A DNA stretch of 9,711 nucleotides from Hydrogenothermus sp. Lineage in GTDB: Bacteria; Aquificota; Aquificia; Aquificales; Hydrogenothermaceae. The position numbers and the translations under genes were made by a program. The notes beneath the pieces were generated by a model, which saw only the letters and a list, made by a program, of their open reading frames with translations, searched no databases and was not told where the DNA came from. This document shows, piece after piece, positions 1-7,055 of the stretch; position 1 is the first letter of the stretch, and every line of letters begins with the position of its first letter. Where the stretch lies: positions 1-9,711 of the forward strand of contig QNYP01000137.1 of NCBI GenBank assembly GCA_003978675.1, read 5' to 3'.

Positions 1-111
1 AAAATTTTATAAAATTTTTTAAATAAACCAAAATACTAAATATATTTAGATACATCTTTTCTGTTTTTGCATTGATACCAAATAAAAATCCAGCAACAAA
101 TAATATTATTA
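1..111 (+). repeat. Inverted repeat, left arm
   Basis: Positions 1-111 are the reverse complement of 157-268. The inner 49-111 pairs without mismatch against 157-220, apart from one missing T in the run 57-60. The outer 1-48 pairs with eight mismatches, at 2, 14, 17, 19, 30, 38, 44 and 47. At every mismatch the left arm has A or T where the right arm's complement has C or G. The match reaches the first base of the window, so it may continue beyond it. Confidence 0.95.
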
Positions 112-142
112 CTCCAGAAACTAAAGTTATACTTTTCTTCAA
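1..142 (-). other. Inverted copy of the ctpA 5' end that carries the likely true start
   Basis: Read on the minus strand, 156-112 gives GTAGGAG, seven bases, then TTG at 142-140 and the peptide MKKSITLVSGVIILFVAG. It runs into the same FLFGINAKTE as the plus-strand gene. This has the form of a real lipid-targeted N-terminus: SD, start, two lysines, hydrophobic core. The plus-strand reading of the same bases has no such order. After KTEK the copy loses one base in an A run (T run 57-60 on the plus strand) and leaves the ctpA frame. I infer that the minus strand here keeps the genuine 5' end of ctpA and that the segment was folded back onto the gene, most likely by a chimera at a contig or amplified-fragment end. 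Confidence 0.7.
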
Positions 143-1349
143 ACTAAAACTCCTACTAATAATATTATTTGTTGCTGGATTTTTATTTGGTATCAATGCA
201 AAAACAGAAAAAGATGTATCTCAAGATATTGAGTATTTGGGTTTATTTACACAAGTTTATAAAATTGTAAAAGACTACTATGTAGAACCTGTTGAATCTA
301 AAAAGTTAATTCAAGGCTCTTTAAAAGGTATGCTTTCCTCATTAGACCCATTTTCAACTTATTTTCCTCCTGATGAGTGTAAAGAATTTACAACAGAAAC
401 ACATGGGGAGTTTGGAGGTCTTGGAATAGAAATTATGATGGAAAACCATAAACTAATTGTAGTTTCACCAATTGAAGACACCCCTGCATGGAAAGCAGGA
501 ATAAAGTCTGGAGATATTATTTTAGAAATAGATGGAAAAGCCGTTGAAAAAATGACCTTAATGCAGGCTGTAAAATTAATGAGAGGAAAACCGGGAACTA
601 AGGTAACATTAACAATATGGAGAAAAGGTGTAGAAAAACCATTTAAGATAACAATTACAAGGGCAATTATTAAAATTAAAAGTGTAAAGACAAAAGAATT
701 AGAAAATGGAACCATAGGATACATAAGACTAACACAATTCCAAGAGAACTCAGCAGAAGATTTTGAAAATGCCTTAGAAAAATTCAAAGATAAAAAAGGA
801 ATAATTATAGACTTAAGAAATAACCCTGGAGGACTTTTAACTACTGCAATAGCAATAGCAGATATGCTTTTACCAGAAGGTAAAATGATAGTTTATACTA
901 AAGGAAGAACACCTCGAAGTAATGAAGAATTTTACTCAGAAAGCCCCCCTGTAATTCCTGAAGATTTACCTGTTGTTTTAATAGTAAATAAAGGTTCCGC
1001 TAGTGCTTCTGAAATATTGACTGGAGCTTTAAGAGATAATAATAGAGCTTTAGCTGTAGGAGATAAAACATATGGTAAAGCATCAGTTCAAACATTAATA
1101 CCTTTATCCGATGGTTCTTGTTTAAAACTTACAACAGCTCATTATTACACACCAAGTGGAAAATTAATTATGTGGAAAGGAATAACTCCTGATATTGTTG
1201 TTCATATGACAGAAGAAGAAGAAAGGGCAAGACTAAAGGCAGAAAGAGATGCAAAATTAAAAGGTAAAACTCAAGATATAAAAGACCCTCAACTTGACGC
1301 TGCAATAAATGCAATAAAAATACTAAACTTTGCAAAGGAAAGCTTTTAA
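72..1349 (+). CDS. ctpA: C-terminal processing protease (S41 family), 5' end disrupted by an inverted repeat
   Basis: This is a S41A carboxyl-terminal processing protease, a PDZ-containing serine protease of the cell envelope. The 425-residue reading starts at a TTG. A hydrophobic N-terminal segment (about residues 27-41, ending FLFGINA) is a signal peptide or anchor. A PDZ domain follows (about 112-200, starting GGLGIEI), then the peptidase core. The Ser-Lys dyad is Ser311 in GSASASEI and Lys336 in GDKTYGKASVQ, at the family's usual spacing of 25. Sequence from position 157 onward reads as genuine gene. The codons at 72-156 are doubtful, because 72-111 is the antisense copy of 157-197 and the true start appears on the minus strand at 142 (see that entry). 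The corrected protein would be about 407 residues. tsaD follows one base after the stop codon, so the two genes are probably co-transcribed. The family assignment is secure; the N-terminus as read here is not. Confidence 0.93.
   Translation: MIPNKNPATNNIITPETKVILFFKLKLLLIILFVAGFLFGINAKTEKDVSQDIEYLGLFTQVYKIVKDYYVEPVESKKLIQGSLKGMLSSLDPFSTYFPPDECKEFTTETHGEFGGLGIEIMMENHKLIVVSPIEDTPAWKAGIKSGDIILEIDGKAVEKMTLMQAVKLMRGKPGTKVTLTIWRKGVEKPFKITITRAIIKIKSVKTKELENGTIGYIRLTQFQENSAEDFENALEKFKDKKGIIIDLRNNPGGLLTTAIAIADMLLPEGKMIVYTKGRTPRSNEEFYSESPPVIPEDLPVVLIVNKGSASASEILTGALRDNNRALAVGDKTYGKASVQTLIPLSDGSCLKLTTAHYYTPSGKLIMWKGITPDIVVHMTEEEERARLKAERDAKLKGKTQDIKDPQLDAAINAIKILNFAKESF
140..154 (-). promoter_or_regulatory. 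Ribosome binding site and TTG start, probably the real ctpA start
   Basis: On the minus strand AGGAG (154-150) is followed by seven bases and TTG (142-140). The motif and spacing match the SD/TTG pairs of bpsA and thyX in this window. No comparable SD precedes the plus-strand TTG at 72. This supports placing the native ctpA start here. Confidence 0.65.
157..268 (-). repeat. Inverted repeat, right arm (within ctpA)
   Basis: This is the partner of 1-111, separated from it by a 45-base centre (112-156). It encodes the end of the signal segment and the first mature residues of CtpA in a continuous frame, so this arm is taken as the intact original and the left arm as the copy. Confidence 0.95.
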
Positions 1350-1350
1350 A

Positions 1351-2376
1351 ATGAAAATACTTGGAATTGAAACTTCCTGTGATGAAACTGCAGTAGCTGT
1401 ATATGATGAAGAAAAGGGGTTAATTTCTAATGTGGTTTCTTCACAGGTTGAAATACATAAAGAATGGGGAGGAGTATTCCCAGAACTAGCAGCAAGGGAA
1501 CATACAAAAAATATACTACCAGTTTTAGATAAAGCTTTAAAAGATGCAAATTTAAAATTATCAGAAATAGATGCTATAGCTGTAACAGTTGCACCAGGGC
1601 TTATAGTTTCTCTTGTAATTGGTATTGCTGGTGCTAAAGCATTGGCATTTGCCTCAGATAAGCCTTTAGTTCCTGTTCATCATATTGAAGCTCACATTTT
1701 TGGCGGAATTATGAATGAAGAAGTAGAATATCCATTTTTAGCTTTAGTTGTATCTGGAGGACACACAGAGCTTTATTTAATTGAAGACTTTGAAAAATAT
1801 AAATACTTAGGTGGAACTTTAGATGATGCTGTTGGTGAGGCTTACGATAAAGTAGCCAGAATGCTTGATTTAGGTTATCCAGGAGGACCTGTTATAGATA
1901 AAATGTATAATGAAGAGTTTGCTATTATAGATTTTCCAACTCCTTTAAAAGGAAAAAAAGAACATAGATTTAATTTTTCTTTTAGTGGATTGAAAGCTGA
2001 AGTTTTAAGAAAAGTAAATCTAAATCAGTTTTCAAAAGAAGAAATAGCCTCAAGCTTTCAAAAAAAGGCAGTGGAAATACTTGTAAAAAAAAGTATTGAT
2101 GCAAGCTTAGAATACAACGCAAAAAGTATTGTTGTAGCTGGTGGGGTATCTGCAAATAAACTGCTTAGAGAAAAATTAACAAAAGAAGCTAAAAAACAAG
2201 GAATAAAAGCTATATTTCCTCCTTTTTTCTTATGCACAGATAATGCTGGTATGGTTGCTTATACAGGATATAAGAGATTTAAACAAACAGGAAAGACGAT
2301 AGGATATGATTTTAAGCCTTTAGCTAGAATTAGAATGGATAAGTTTATTGATTTGTTATATAAACAAGCCCCATAA
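1351..2376 (+). CDS. tsaD: tRNA N6-adenosine threonylcarbamoyltransferase
   Basis: TsaD (Gcp/Kae1/YgjD family) transfers the threonylcarbamoyl group to A37 of ANN-decoding tRNAs to form t6A, acting with TsaB and TsaE in bacteria. The ATG at 1351 gives 341 residues, a normal length, starting MKILGIETSCDET, the ASKHA-fold phosphate motif. A TTG at 1330 would add seven residues inside ctpA and is unlikely. An AAGGAA at 1335-1340 lies ten bases before the ATG. Metal ligands are visible: His111 and His115 in HHIEAH and Asp297 in CTDNAG. Other family motifs are SGGHTELYL, DDAVGEAYDKVAR and GGVSANKLLRE. The gene begins one base after the ctpA stop. Its own stop lies in the loop of a GC hairpin shared with the convergent bpsA. 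Confidence 0.97.
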   Translation: MKILGIETSCDETAVAVYDEEKGLISNVVSSQVEIHKEWGGVFPELAAREHTKNILPVLDKALKDANLKLSEIDAIAVTVAPGLIVSLVIGIAGAKALAFASDKPLVPVHHIEAHIFGGIMNEEVEYPFLALVVSGGHTELYLIEDFEKYKYLGGTLDDAVGEAYDKVARMLDLGYPGGPVIDKMYNEEFAIIDFPTPLKGKKEHRFNFSFSGLKAEVLRKVNLNQFSKEEIASSFQKKAVEILVKKSIDASLEYNAKSIVVAGGVSANKLLREKLTKEAKKQGIKAIFPPFFLCTDNAGMVAYTGYKRFKQTGKTIGYDFKPLARIRMDKFIDLLYKQAP

Positions 2377-2383
2377 AGGGGCT
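2367..2383. terminator. Short GC hairpin between convergent tsaD and bpsA
   Basis: AGCCCC (2367-2372) pairs with GGGGCT (2378-2383) around ATAAA, one of the few GC-rich palindromes in an AT-rich region. It contains the last codons and stop of tsaD. On the minus strand it is followed by TTGTTTATAT, a moderately U-rich tail, so it may end the bpsA transcript. The plus-strand side (AAAGAATTTATG) lacks a U tract, so termination of tsaD there is less certain. Confidence 0.55.
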
Positions 2384-2390
2384 AAAGAAT

Positions 2391-3467
2391 TTATGTAGTT
2401 GAACCTTCTTCGTCTAAGTAAAGTTCTCTAAACACTTCGTCTTTTATTTGTTCATTTTCACCTTTAAATCCTGGCATAGCTTCTATTCTATACCATGCAG
2501 AACGATACCATATGTCAGATGGTCCTCTGTCTACAGGAGCAACCTTTTGAGCCCTTGTTTCTTCGTGGTAATCCCAGTTCATATAAGCGTTAAAGTCTTG
2601 AACTATATCTGTAATTACCATTCCGTAATCGTTAATTAAAGCCTTTTGGAACTTTTGCCATCTGTTTAAAGAAGAGTCCCTTAAAGTTAATCCAAAGTAT
2701 CCTGCTGAACCTTCTCCTTTTAGAGAAGCAATTCCTCTAGCAATAAATGCTTTGAATGCCTTTAACGTTTCTGGTGGGTCTGTTATAAATACATCAAAAG
2801 CTCCAATCCATTCTTCTGGGAATGGATTTCTAAGGTCAAATCTTATTGCCTCTGCATTGTCTATACCAAGCTCTTTAAAGATTTTGTTATCAAACTCAAT
2901 AGCTCTTTCATCAATATCAAGGATTAATACTCTTCTTGGTAAACCTGTTAAAGCAACCGCTAAACCTGTAAGGTCGTCTTCTGCACCCATTACGAGAATA
3001 TCTCTGTTTCTTAAATCTTCTCTAGAATCTAGGAATAAAACCCTTGAAATAGTAGTTTCTGGAGTAACTGAACCTTGGTCGTATTCTTGAATAGCCTTTG
3101 GTCTATCTTTTGCTAGCTCAACAAATGTTCTATACCAGTCCTTATTTGCGTAAAATGGTATTCCTCTTCCTTCACAAGCTTGACAAGTATAATCTACATA
3201 AGGAGGAATATTGAGCTGTTTTATAACTTCATAACCTTTTTCCGTTAATAAAACTTCATCATTTTCTACTTTTACAAGTCCTTCATCTATTAATCCTCTA
3301 ACTATTTCAGATGCTGCTGGAACTGGTAGGTCTGAGTAATCAACAACTTTCCAGAAATCTGAAGTTACTTGCAGTGATGCTAAAACTCTTTCAACATTTC
3401 TTCCAATTAATCTGATGTTAGTTTTTTCTGTTGCCTTTTGGGCAATAGCAGTTAGAATATCTGCCAA
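2391..3467 (-). CDS. bpsA: N4-bis(aminopropyl)spermidine synthase (branched polyamine synthase)
   Basis: BpsA (formerly the DUF43 family) adds aminopropyl groups from decarboxylated S-adenosylmethionine to spermidine, giving branched polyamines known from hyperthermophiles. The protein has 358 residues. About residues 30-88 look like a winged-helix domain (PAASEIVRGLIDEGLVKVEN). Cys95 and Cys98 form CQAC. The Rossmann methyltransferase-like core follows, with GAEDDLTGLA (161-170), the acidic DIDERAIEFD loop (184-193) and DPPET (230-234). The GAEDD and DPPET motifs mark the family and line the active site in characterised archaeal BpsA. The start is TTG behind AAGGAGG at seven bases. The gene lies 64 bases after scpA and may be read from the upstream operon, its own weak promoter, or both. 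The product fits a thermophilic host. Confidence 0.92.
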   Translation of the reverse strand: MADILTAIAQKATEKTNIRLIGRNVERVLASLQVTSDFWKVVDYSDLPVPAASEIVRGLIDEGLVKVENDEVLLTEKGYEVIKQLNIPPYVDYTCQACEGRGIPFYANKDWYRTFVELAKDRPKAIQEYDQGSVTPETTISRVLFLDSREDLRNRDILVMGAEDDLTGLAVALTGLPRRVLILDIDERAIEFDNKIFKELGIDNAEAIRFDLRNPFPEEWIGAFDVFITDPPETLKAFKAFIARGIASLKGEGSAGYFGLTLRDSSLNRWQKFQKALINDYGMVITDIVQDFNAYMNWDYHEETRAQKVAPVDRGPSDIWYRSAWYRIEAMPGFKGENEQIKDEVFRELYLDEEGSTT

Positions 3468-3474
3468 TTGAAAA

Positions 3475-3481
3475 CCTCCTT
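3475..3481 (-). promoter_or_regulatory. Strong Shine-Dalgarno for the TTG start of bpsA
   Basis: AAGGAGG on the minus strand, a full match to the anti-SD, sits seven bases before TTG at 3467-3465. No ATG or GTG in this frame offers a comparable site, so it fixes the start. Confidence 0.85.
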
Positions 3482-3507
3482 GGGAAATTTATATTTACAA
3501 TATAATT

Positions 3508-3537
3508 ATATTAACATATATATTTTGCGAATTACAA
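3508..3537 (-). promoter_or_regulatory. Possible weak promoter for bpsA
   Basis: On the minus strand TTGTAA (3537-3532) and TAATAT (3513-3508) are 18 bases apart, each matching four of six consensus bases. The only intergenic gap inside the minus-strand block is here (3468-3531). The region is almost pure A/T, so chance matches are likely. Confidence 0.25.
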
Positions 3538-4116
3538 AAATTGTCTTATATCGTTGATTTCAAGATTGTAATTGTATATTGCAAACATTAAGCCTATGAA
3601 ATCTTGAACAGTTTTTATTTTAAATTTCTTTGACTTAATCATTTTCAAAATTTCTTTTGAAAGGCTGTTGTAATCTATATCTTTGGAAAGAGTTTCTTTT
3701 AAGTTTTCTTTTGATATATTTAAAAATTCTTCTTTTGAAATTTTCTTAACTTTAAAAAATTTTGGTTTTCTAAGTTTCTCTCTTATGCTTTCTTCCATTA
3801 AGAGGTTTAAAATATCTTCATTTAGTCCTGTTTCTTCTTTTAAGGTCTCAAAAATTTTTCTTTTTACCAGCGTTTTAGTTATCTTTTTTTCTTTTTCTTC
3901 TGTAAACATTAGAGATAAAAAGTTATCTACTTTTAATTTTAAAAGCTGGGCTGAAAGTTTTACAAAAATAGCTGAGTTTTTTATGTCTTCGTCTTTTGAT
4001 AAATTTTCTAAAAACAGGTTTATATCAATATCTAAAGGGTCTAATATACCTTCTTCCATTTGCTTAATCAAAGAATCGTATATTCTATAAGCCTGATTTA
4101 TTTCTTGAAGTATCAT
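3532..4116 (-). CDS. scpA: Segregation and condensation protein A (small ScpA-like)
   Basis: ScpA is the kleisin subunit that bridges the heads of SMC and works with ScpB in chromosome condensation. This protein has 194 residues, shorter than typical bacterial ScpA (about 240-270). The region DPLDIDINLFLENL followed by IFVKLSAQLLKLKVDNFL matches the N-terminal kleisin helices (family pattern DPWDIDI ... AARLLLIKS). The middle is lysine- and glutamate-rich. The C-terminus (VQDFIGLMFAIYNYNLEINDI) resembles the kleisin winged helix that contacts the SMC cap. The ATG overlaps the stop of the upstream Xer-like gene in ATGA, so translation is probably coupled. The usual opening motif (EGPLDLLL) is replaced by a shorter form. 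Family assignment is by motif recall; it could be an archaeal-type or reduced kleisin. Confidence 0.75.
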   Translation of the reverse strand: MILQEINQAYRIYDSLIKQMEEGILDPLDIDINLFLENLSKDEDIKNSAIFVKLSAQLLKLKVDNFLSLMFTEEKEKKITKTLVKRKIFETLKEETGLNEDILNLLMEESIREKLRKPKFFKVKKISKEEFLNISKENLKETLSKDIDYNSLSKEILKMIKSKKFKIKTVQDFIGLMFAIYNYNLEINDIRQFL

Positions 4117-4958
4117 TTTAGTTTTTCTAGCTGGTTTTTTTCATCTATATCTACATATTGATAATATTCAATTAGAGATTGTAATGATTTTACTCCTGTC
4201 CATTTTGCTATAGTTTTTAGGTTTATATCTTTTTTTATAAGGTTTACAATATAAGTATTTCTAAATTTTTTAAAGGTTATATCTATTCCTATTTCTTTTG
4301 ATAAATTGTTGAAATAAACCTTTGTGTTTTTGTAGTTAATTTCTAGTAGTTTGTTTTTCAAATCGTTGTAATAAACAAAAAGTGGATAATCTTTTAGTTT
4401 TGGTGTGTTTCTTTTTTTAATGAAATTAAATAAATCTATTTTATGCTTTTCAAAAATAACTGCTGGAATTTTTCTATTTTCTAAATTTAAGATTATAGGA
4501 TTTCCAAAATAAAAGCTATCTGGTTTTAGCTGTTTTATTTCTTCTGGTTTTACTCCAAATGCATATAGAACTATGCCTAGATAATAGTAAATTATATTTT
4601 TTCCTTTTAGAATATCTAATACTTTATTTAGCTCTTCTTCTGTAAAAGGTTTTTTATCTAATTTAGTTGTTCCAATATTTGAAACAGTAGACCACTTTCC
4701 CCCTAAAAACTGGGTGTAATCTTTTGCTCGCTTTAATACCTGTTTTATTGAATTCTCACCTAAACCCTTATTTTTTAAATAACCTATAAATTCCTGTTTT
4801 TCTTTTTCTGTAATTATTAAAAAATCATCTTCATTAAAATTTTCTTCTAACCACTGTACATAATGCTTTAGTAAAAATTTGTAATTTTCTATTGTTTTTC
4901 TAGAAATACCTTTTGCATAAAGAAAATCTATATATCCACTTAAATTAAATTTTTTCAT
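4113..4958 (-). CDS. Divergent Xer-like tyrosine recombinase, catalytic residues altered
   Basis: This 281-residue protein has the two-domain plan of XerC/XerD recombinases. The N-terminal SAM-like DNA-binding domain (about 1-87) has YIDFLYAKGISRKTIENY, as in integrases. The C-terminal domain starts near KPFTEEEL (103-110). Expected catalytic positions are mostly changed. The first Arg (family G-[LM]-R-x-S-E) is Lys137 in GVKPEEI. The His of HxxR is Lys230, while Arg233 remains (KKFRN). The GH histidine is Val256. A tyrosine is kept (Tyr265 or Tyr266). Known recombinases need the Arg/His set, so strand exchange is doubtful and a DNA-binding or structural role is possible. The start overlaps hisS by 14 bases and the end overlaps scpA by 4. 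Sitting between hisS and scpA, it is unlikely to be a mobile integrase. Confidence 0.8.
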   Translation of the reverse strand: MKKFNLSGYIDFLYAKGISRKTIENYKFLLKHYVQWLEENFNEDDFLIITEKEKQEFIGYLKNKGLGENSIKQVLKRAKDYTQFLGGKWSTVSNIGTTKLDKKPFTEEELNKVLDILKGKNIIYYYLGIVLYAFGVKPEEIKQLKPDSFYFGNPIILNLENRKIPAVIFEKHKIDLFNFIKKRNTPKLKDYPLFVYYNDLKNKLLEINYKNTKVYFNNLSKEIGIDITFKKFRNTYIVNLIKKDINLKTIAKWTGVKSLQSLIEYYQYVDIDEKNQLEKLK

Positions 4959-6174
4959 TTAAAACATCTACTAAATCTTCTATGTTTTCAAAAATTTCCT
5001 GTTCTCCTGTATCCATATATTTAAGTTCATATTTATCACTTACAAAGACAACAAATTTTGCATTTAATTTATTTGCAAGTTTCATTTTTGATTTTAGACT
5101 TCCTTCTTTTAAGAGGGTTTCTGTTTTTATATTCTTGCTTCTTAAAAGGTTTGAAGATTTTAAAGCCTGTATGTTATAGTCGCTAACTACTGGAATAACT
5201 ACTGTTAGTGGTTTTTCTTCAGGTAATTCTTCTACTAAAAGCATTAATCTTTCAACTCCCGCTGCAAAACCTAAAGCTGGTGTTTCTGGCCCTCCTAGCT
5301 GTGAAACTAGTTTGTCGTATCTTCCTCCTGCTGCTACTGTTCCTTGAGCTCCTATTTTATCTGTAATAAACTCAAAAACCGTATCTGTATAGTAATCTAG
5401 ACCCCTAACAAGTCTTGGATTTTCTGTAAACTGTATATCTAAAGCTTTTAGGTATTCTTTAAGTTTTGTATATCTTTCTAAACCTTTTTCAGATAAATAG
5501 TCTGTAATTATTGGTGCATCCTTTGTTTCTTCTTGACATTGCTCTACTTTACAGTCTAAAACCCTCAAAGGATTTGTTTCTATCCTAGTTTGGCAGGTTT
5601 CACATAGATTTTCTTTCTTGCTTTCTAAAAATTGCTTTAGCTGTCTTATATACTCTTTCCTATCTTCAAAACTACCTAATGAGTTAATCTCAAGTCTAAC
5701 TTCAATTTTTAACTCATCTAAAATTTCTTTAACCATTTTTATAAGTTCCGCATCTGCTACTACCGTATCTACGCCAAGAATTTCTGCACCTATTTGATGA
5801 AACTGTCTGTATCTTCCTGCTTGTGGTCTTTCGTATCTAAACATAGCCCCTTCGTAAAATAGCTTTTTATATCCTCCTTTGGCATACATTCCTTCTTCTA
5901 TATATGCTCTTACTGCTGAAGCTGTTCCTTCTGGTCTAAGAGCTATTGCCCTACCACCTTTATCTTCAAAAACATACATCTCTTTTTGAACTATATCAGT
6001 AGCTTCTCCAACAGACCTTTTAAAGAGTGATACATCTTCAATAAAGGGAAGAATTATTTCCTCAAAGTTATATTTTTCAAAAATTTTTCTTGCAGTATCT
6101 ACAACATATCTATATTTTTTTGCATTTTCTCCATATATATCTTGAAATCCTCTGATTTTTTGGATTTTTGGCAT
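4945..6174 (-). CDS. hisS: Histidyl-tRNA synthetase
   Basis: HisS charges tRNA-His in the cytoplasm; it is a class IIa homodimer. The protein has 409 residues, a normal length. N-terminal QKIRGFQDIYGE is typical. Class II motif 2 (about 107-131) reads FYEGAMFRYERPQAGRYRQF. The HisRS-specific LVRGLDYYTDTVFEF (255-269) includes Arg257, which acts in histidine activation. Motif 3 is ALGFAAGVERL (300-310). Residues from about 323 form the anticodon-binding domain. Four cysteines (191, 194, 208, 213) match a bacterial HisRS pattern. The ATG has GGAGG five bases upstream. It begins 13 bases after the dapF homologue and its last 14 bases overlap the Xer-like gene. Confidence 0.97.
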   Translation of the reverse strand: MPKIQKIRGFQDIYGENAKKYRYVVDTARKIFEKYNFEEIILPFIEDVSLFKRSVGEATDIVQKEMYVFEDKGGRAIALRPEGTASAVRAYIEEGMYAKGGYKKLFYEGAMFRYERPQAGRYRQFHQIGAEILGVDTVVADAELIKMVKEILDELKIEVRLEINSLGSFEDRKEYIRQLKQFLESKKENLCETCQTRIETNPLRVLDCKVEQCQEETKDAPIITDYLSEKGLERYTKLKEYLKALDIQFTENPRLVRGLDYYTDTVFEFITDKIGAQGTVAAGGRYDKLVSQLGGPETPALGFAAGVERLMLLVEELPEEKPLTVVIPVVSDYNIQALKSSNLLRSKNIKTETLLKEGSLKSKMKLANKLNAKFVVFVSDKYELKYMDTGEQEIFENIEDLVDVLNEKI

Positions 6175-6187
6175 TTAGACCTCCAAA

Positions 6188-7054
6188 TCACTTAAATTTT
6201 TTAACTAGTTCTTCACTTAAAATTCCACTGCAAATTTCTTCAACTTCACCAGTCATTTTTATATCAAAGTTTTCATCTATACTTATTTTTAATTCTCCTC
6301 CGGGCATTTTTACTAAAACATTTTTATCTGTAATACCTTTTTTTACCATTACACTTGCAACAGCAGATGAAGAACTACCTGAAGCTAATGTATATCCTGC
6401 TCCTCTCTCCCATATTCTAATTTCTACAGTATTTTTGTCTATAGGTTTAACAAACTGAACATTAATTCTATTTGGAAATATAGGATGATTTTCTATTAAT
6501 TTTCCGTATTTTTTTACCTCTTCATCACTTAAATCATCAACAACTATTACACAGTGAGGATTTCCAACAGATACACAGTTTATTAAAAATTCTTTGTCTT
6601 CCACTTTTAACGGATAGTCTAAAACTTCGTCAGTTTCTACATTTACAGGAATTTCTTTTGCTTTAAAAGTAGCTCTTCCCATATCTATGGTTATAACTTT
6701 TGCTTTACCATTTTCTTCAGCTTCTACTTTTGCATTAACAATTCCACCTTTAGTTTCCACTGTCCATTGCTTTTTTCCATTTGTAAAGCCATAATCGTAT
6801 AAAAACTTACAAAAAATTCTCAGTCCATTTCCGCTTTTTTCTGCTTCACTACCATCTGGATTAAAAATCCTAAGTCCAAAATCTGCATTTTTTGAGTCAA
6901 CTTTTAATAAAATTCCATCTGAACCTATTCCAAAATGGACATTACATAGTGTTTTTATAGCTTCTTCTGTTAGGTTAAAATCTATGTTATCTTGTTGTAA
7001 AACTATATATTCATTTCCAAGACCATGGGATTTAACAAAAAAGTTTTTTTTCAT
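6188..7054 (-). CDS. dapF: Diaminopimelate epimerase family protein, both catalytic Cys replaced by Ser
   Basis: DapF interconverts LL- and meso-diaminopimelate for lysine and peptidoglycan synthesis, using two cysteines as acid and base. This 288-residue protein has the family's two-lobed plan: HGLGNEYIVL (10-19), FGIGSDGIL (41-49), FNPDGSEAEKSGNGLR (64-79), GNPHCVIVVDD, WERGAGYTLASGSSSSA. The first catalytic Cys (family CGNG) is Ser74 in SGNG, and the second (family ACGTG) is Ser225 in ASGSS. I checked both codons (AGC and TCA) on the minus strand. Cys82 lies near the first site. It may be a DapF subgroup with altered chemistry, a different racemase or epimerase, or inactive; the annotation dapF is by family. 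It starts one base after the thyX stop and ends 13 bases before hisS. Confidence 0.85.
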   Translation of the reverse strand: MKKNFFVKSHGLGNEYIVLQQDNIDFNLTEEAIKTLCNVHFGIGSDGILLKVDSKNADFGLRIFNPDGSEAEKSGNGLRIFCKFLYDYGFTNGKKQWTVETKGGIVNAKVEAEENGKAKVITIDMGRATFKAKEIPVNVETDEVLDYPLKVEDKEFLINCVSVGNPHCVIVVDDLSDEEVKKYGKLIENHPIFPNRINVQFVKPIDKNTVEIRIWERGAGYTLASGSSSSAVASVMVKKGITDKNVLVKMPGGELKISIDENFDIKMTGEVEEICSGILSEELVKKFK

Positions 7055-7055
7055 T

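Noticed and set aside
1..268. Invertible (phase-variable) switch controlling ctpA
   Set aside because: Inverting the 45-base centre would restore SD and start, but 45 bases is too short for usual recombinases, the arms are gene sequence rather than dedicated sites, and one arm has decayed at the edge. A chimera explains it more simply.
1330..1350. tsaD starting at TTG 1330
   Set aside because: It overlaps the ctpA end. The ATG at 1351 gives the usual TsaD N-terminus and has an SD-like AAGGAA.
2752..3090. Open frames antisense to bpsA, scpA, hisS and dapF
   Set aside because: They lack an SD and recognisable domains, and mirror the codon bias of strongly supported genes on the other strand.
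3499..3512. 14-base perfect palindrome AATATAATTATATT as an operator before bpsA
   Set aside because: It is pure A/T in an AT-rich gap, where such palindromes arise by chance; there is no second copy or known binding motif.
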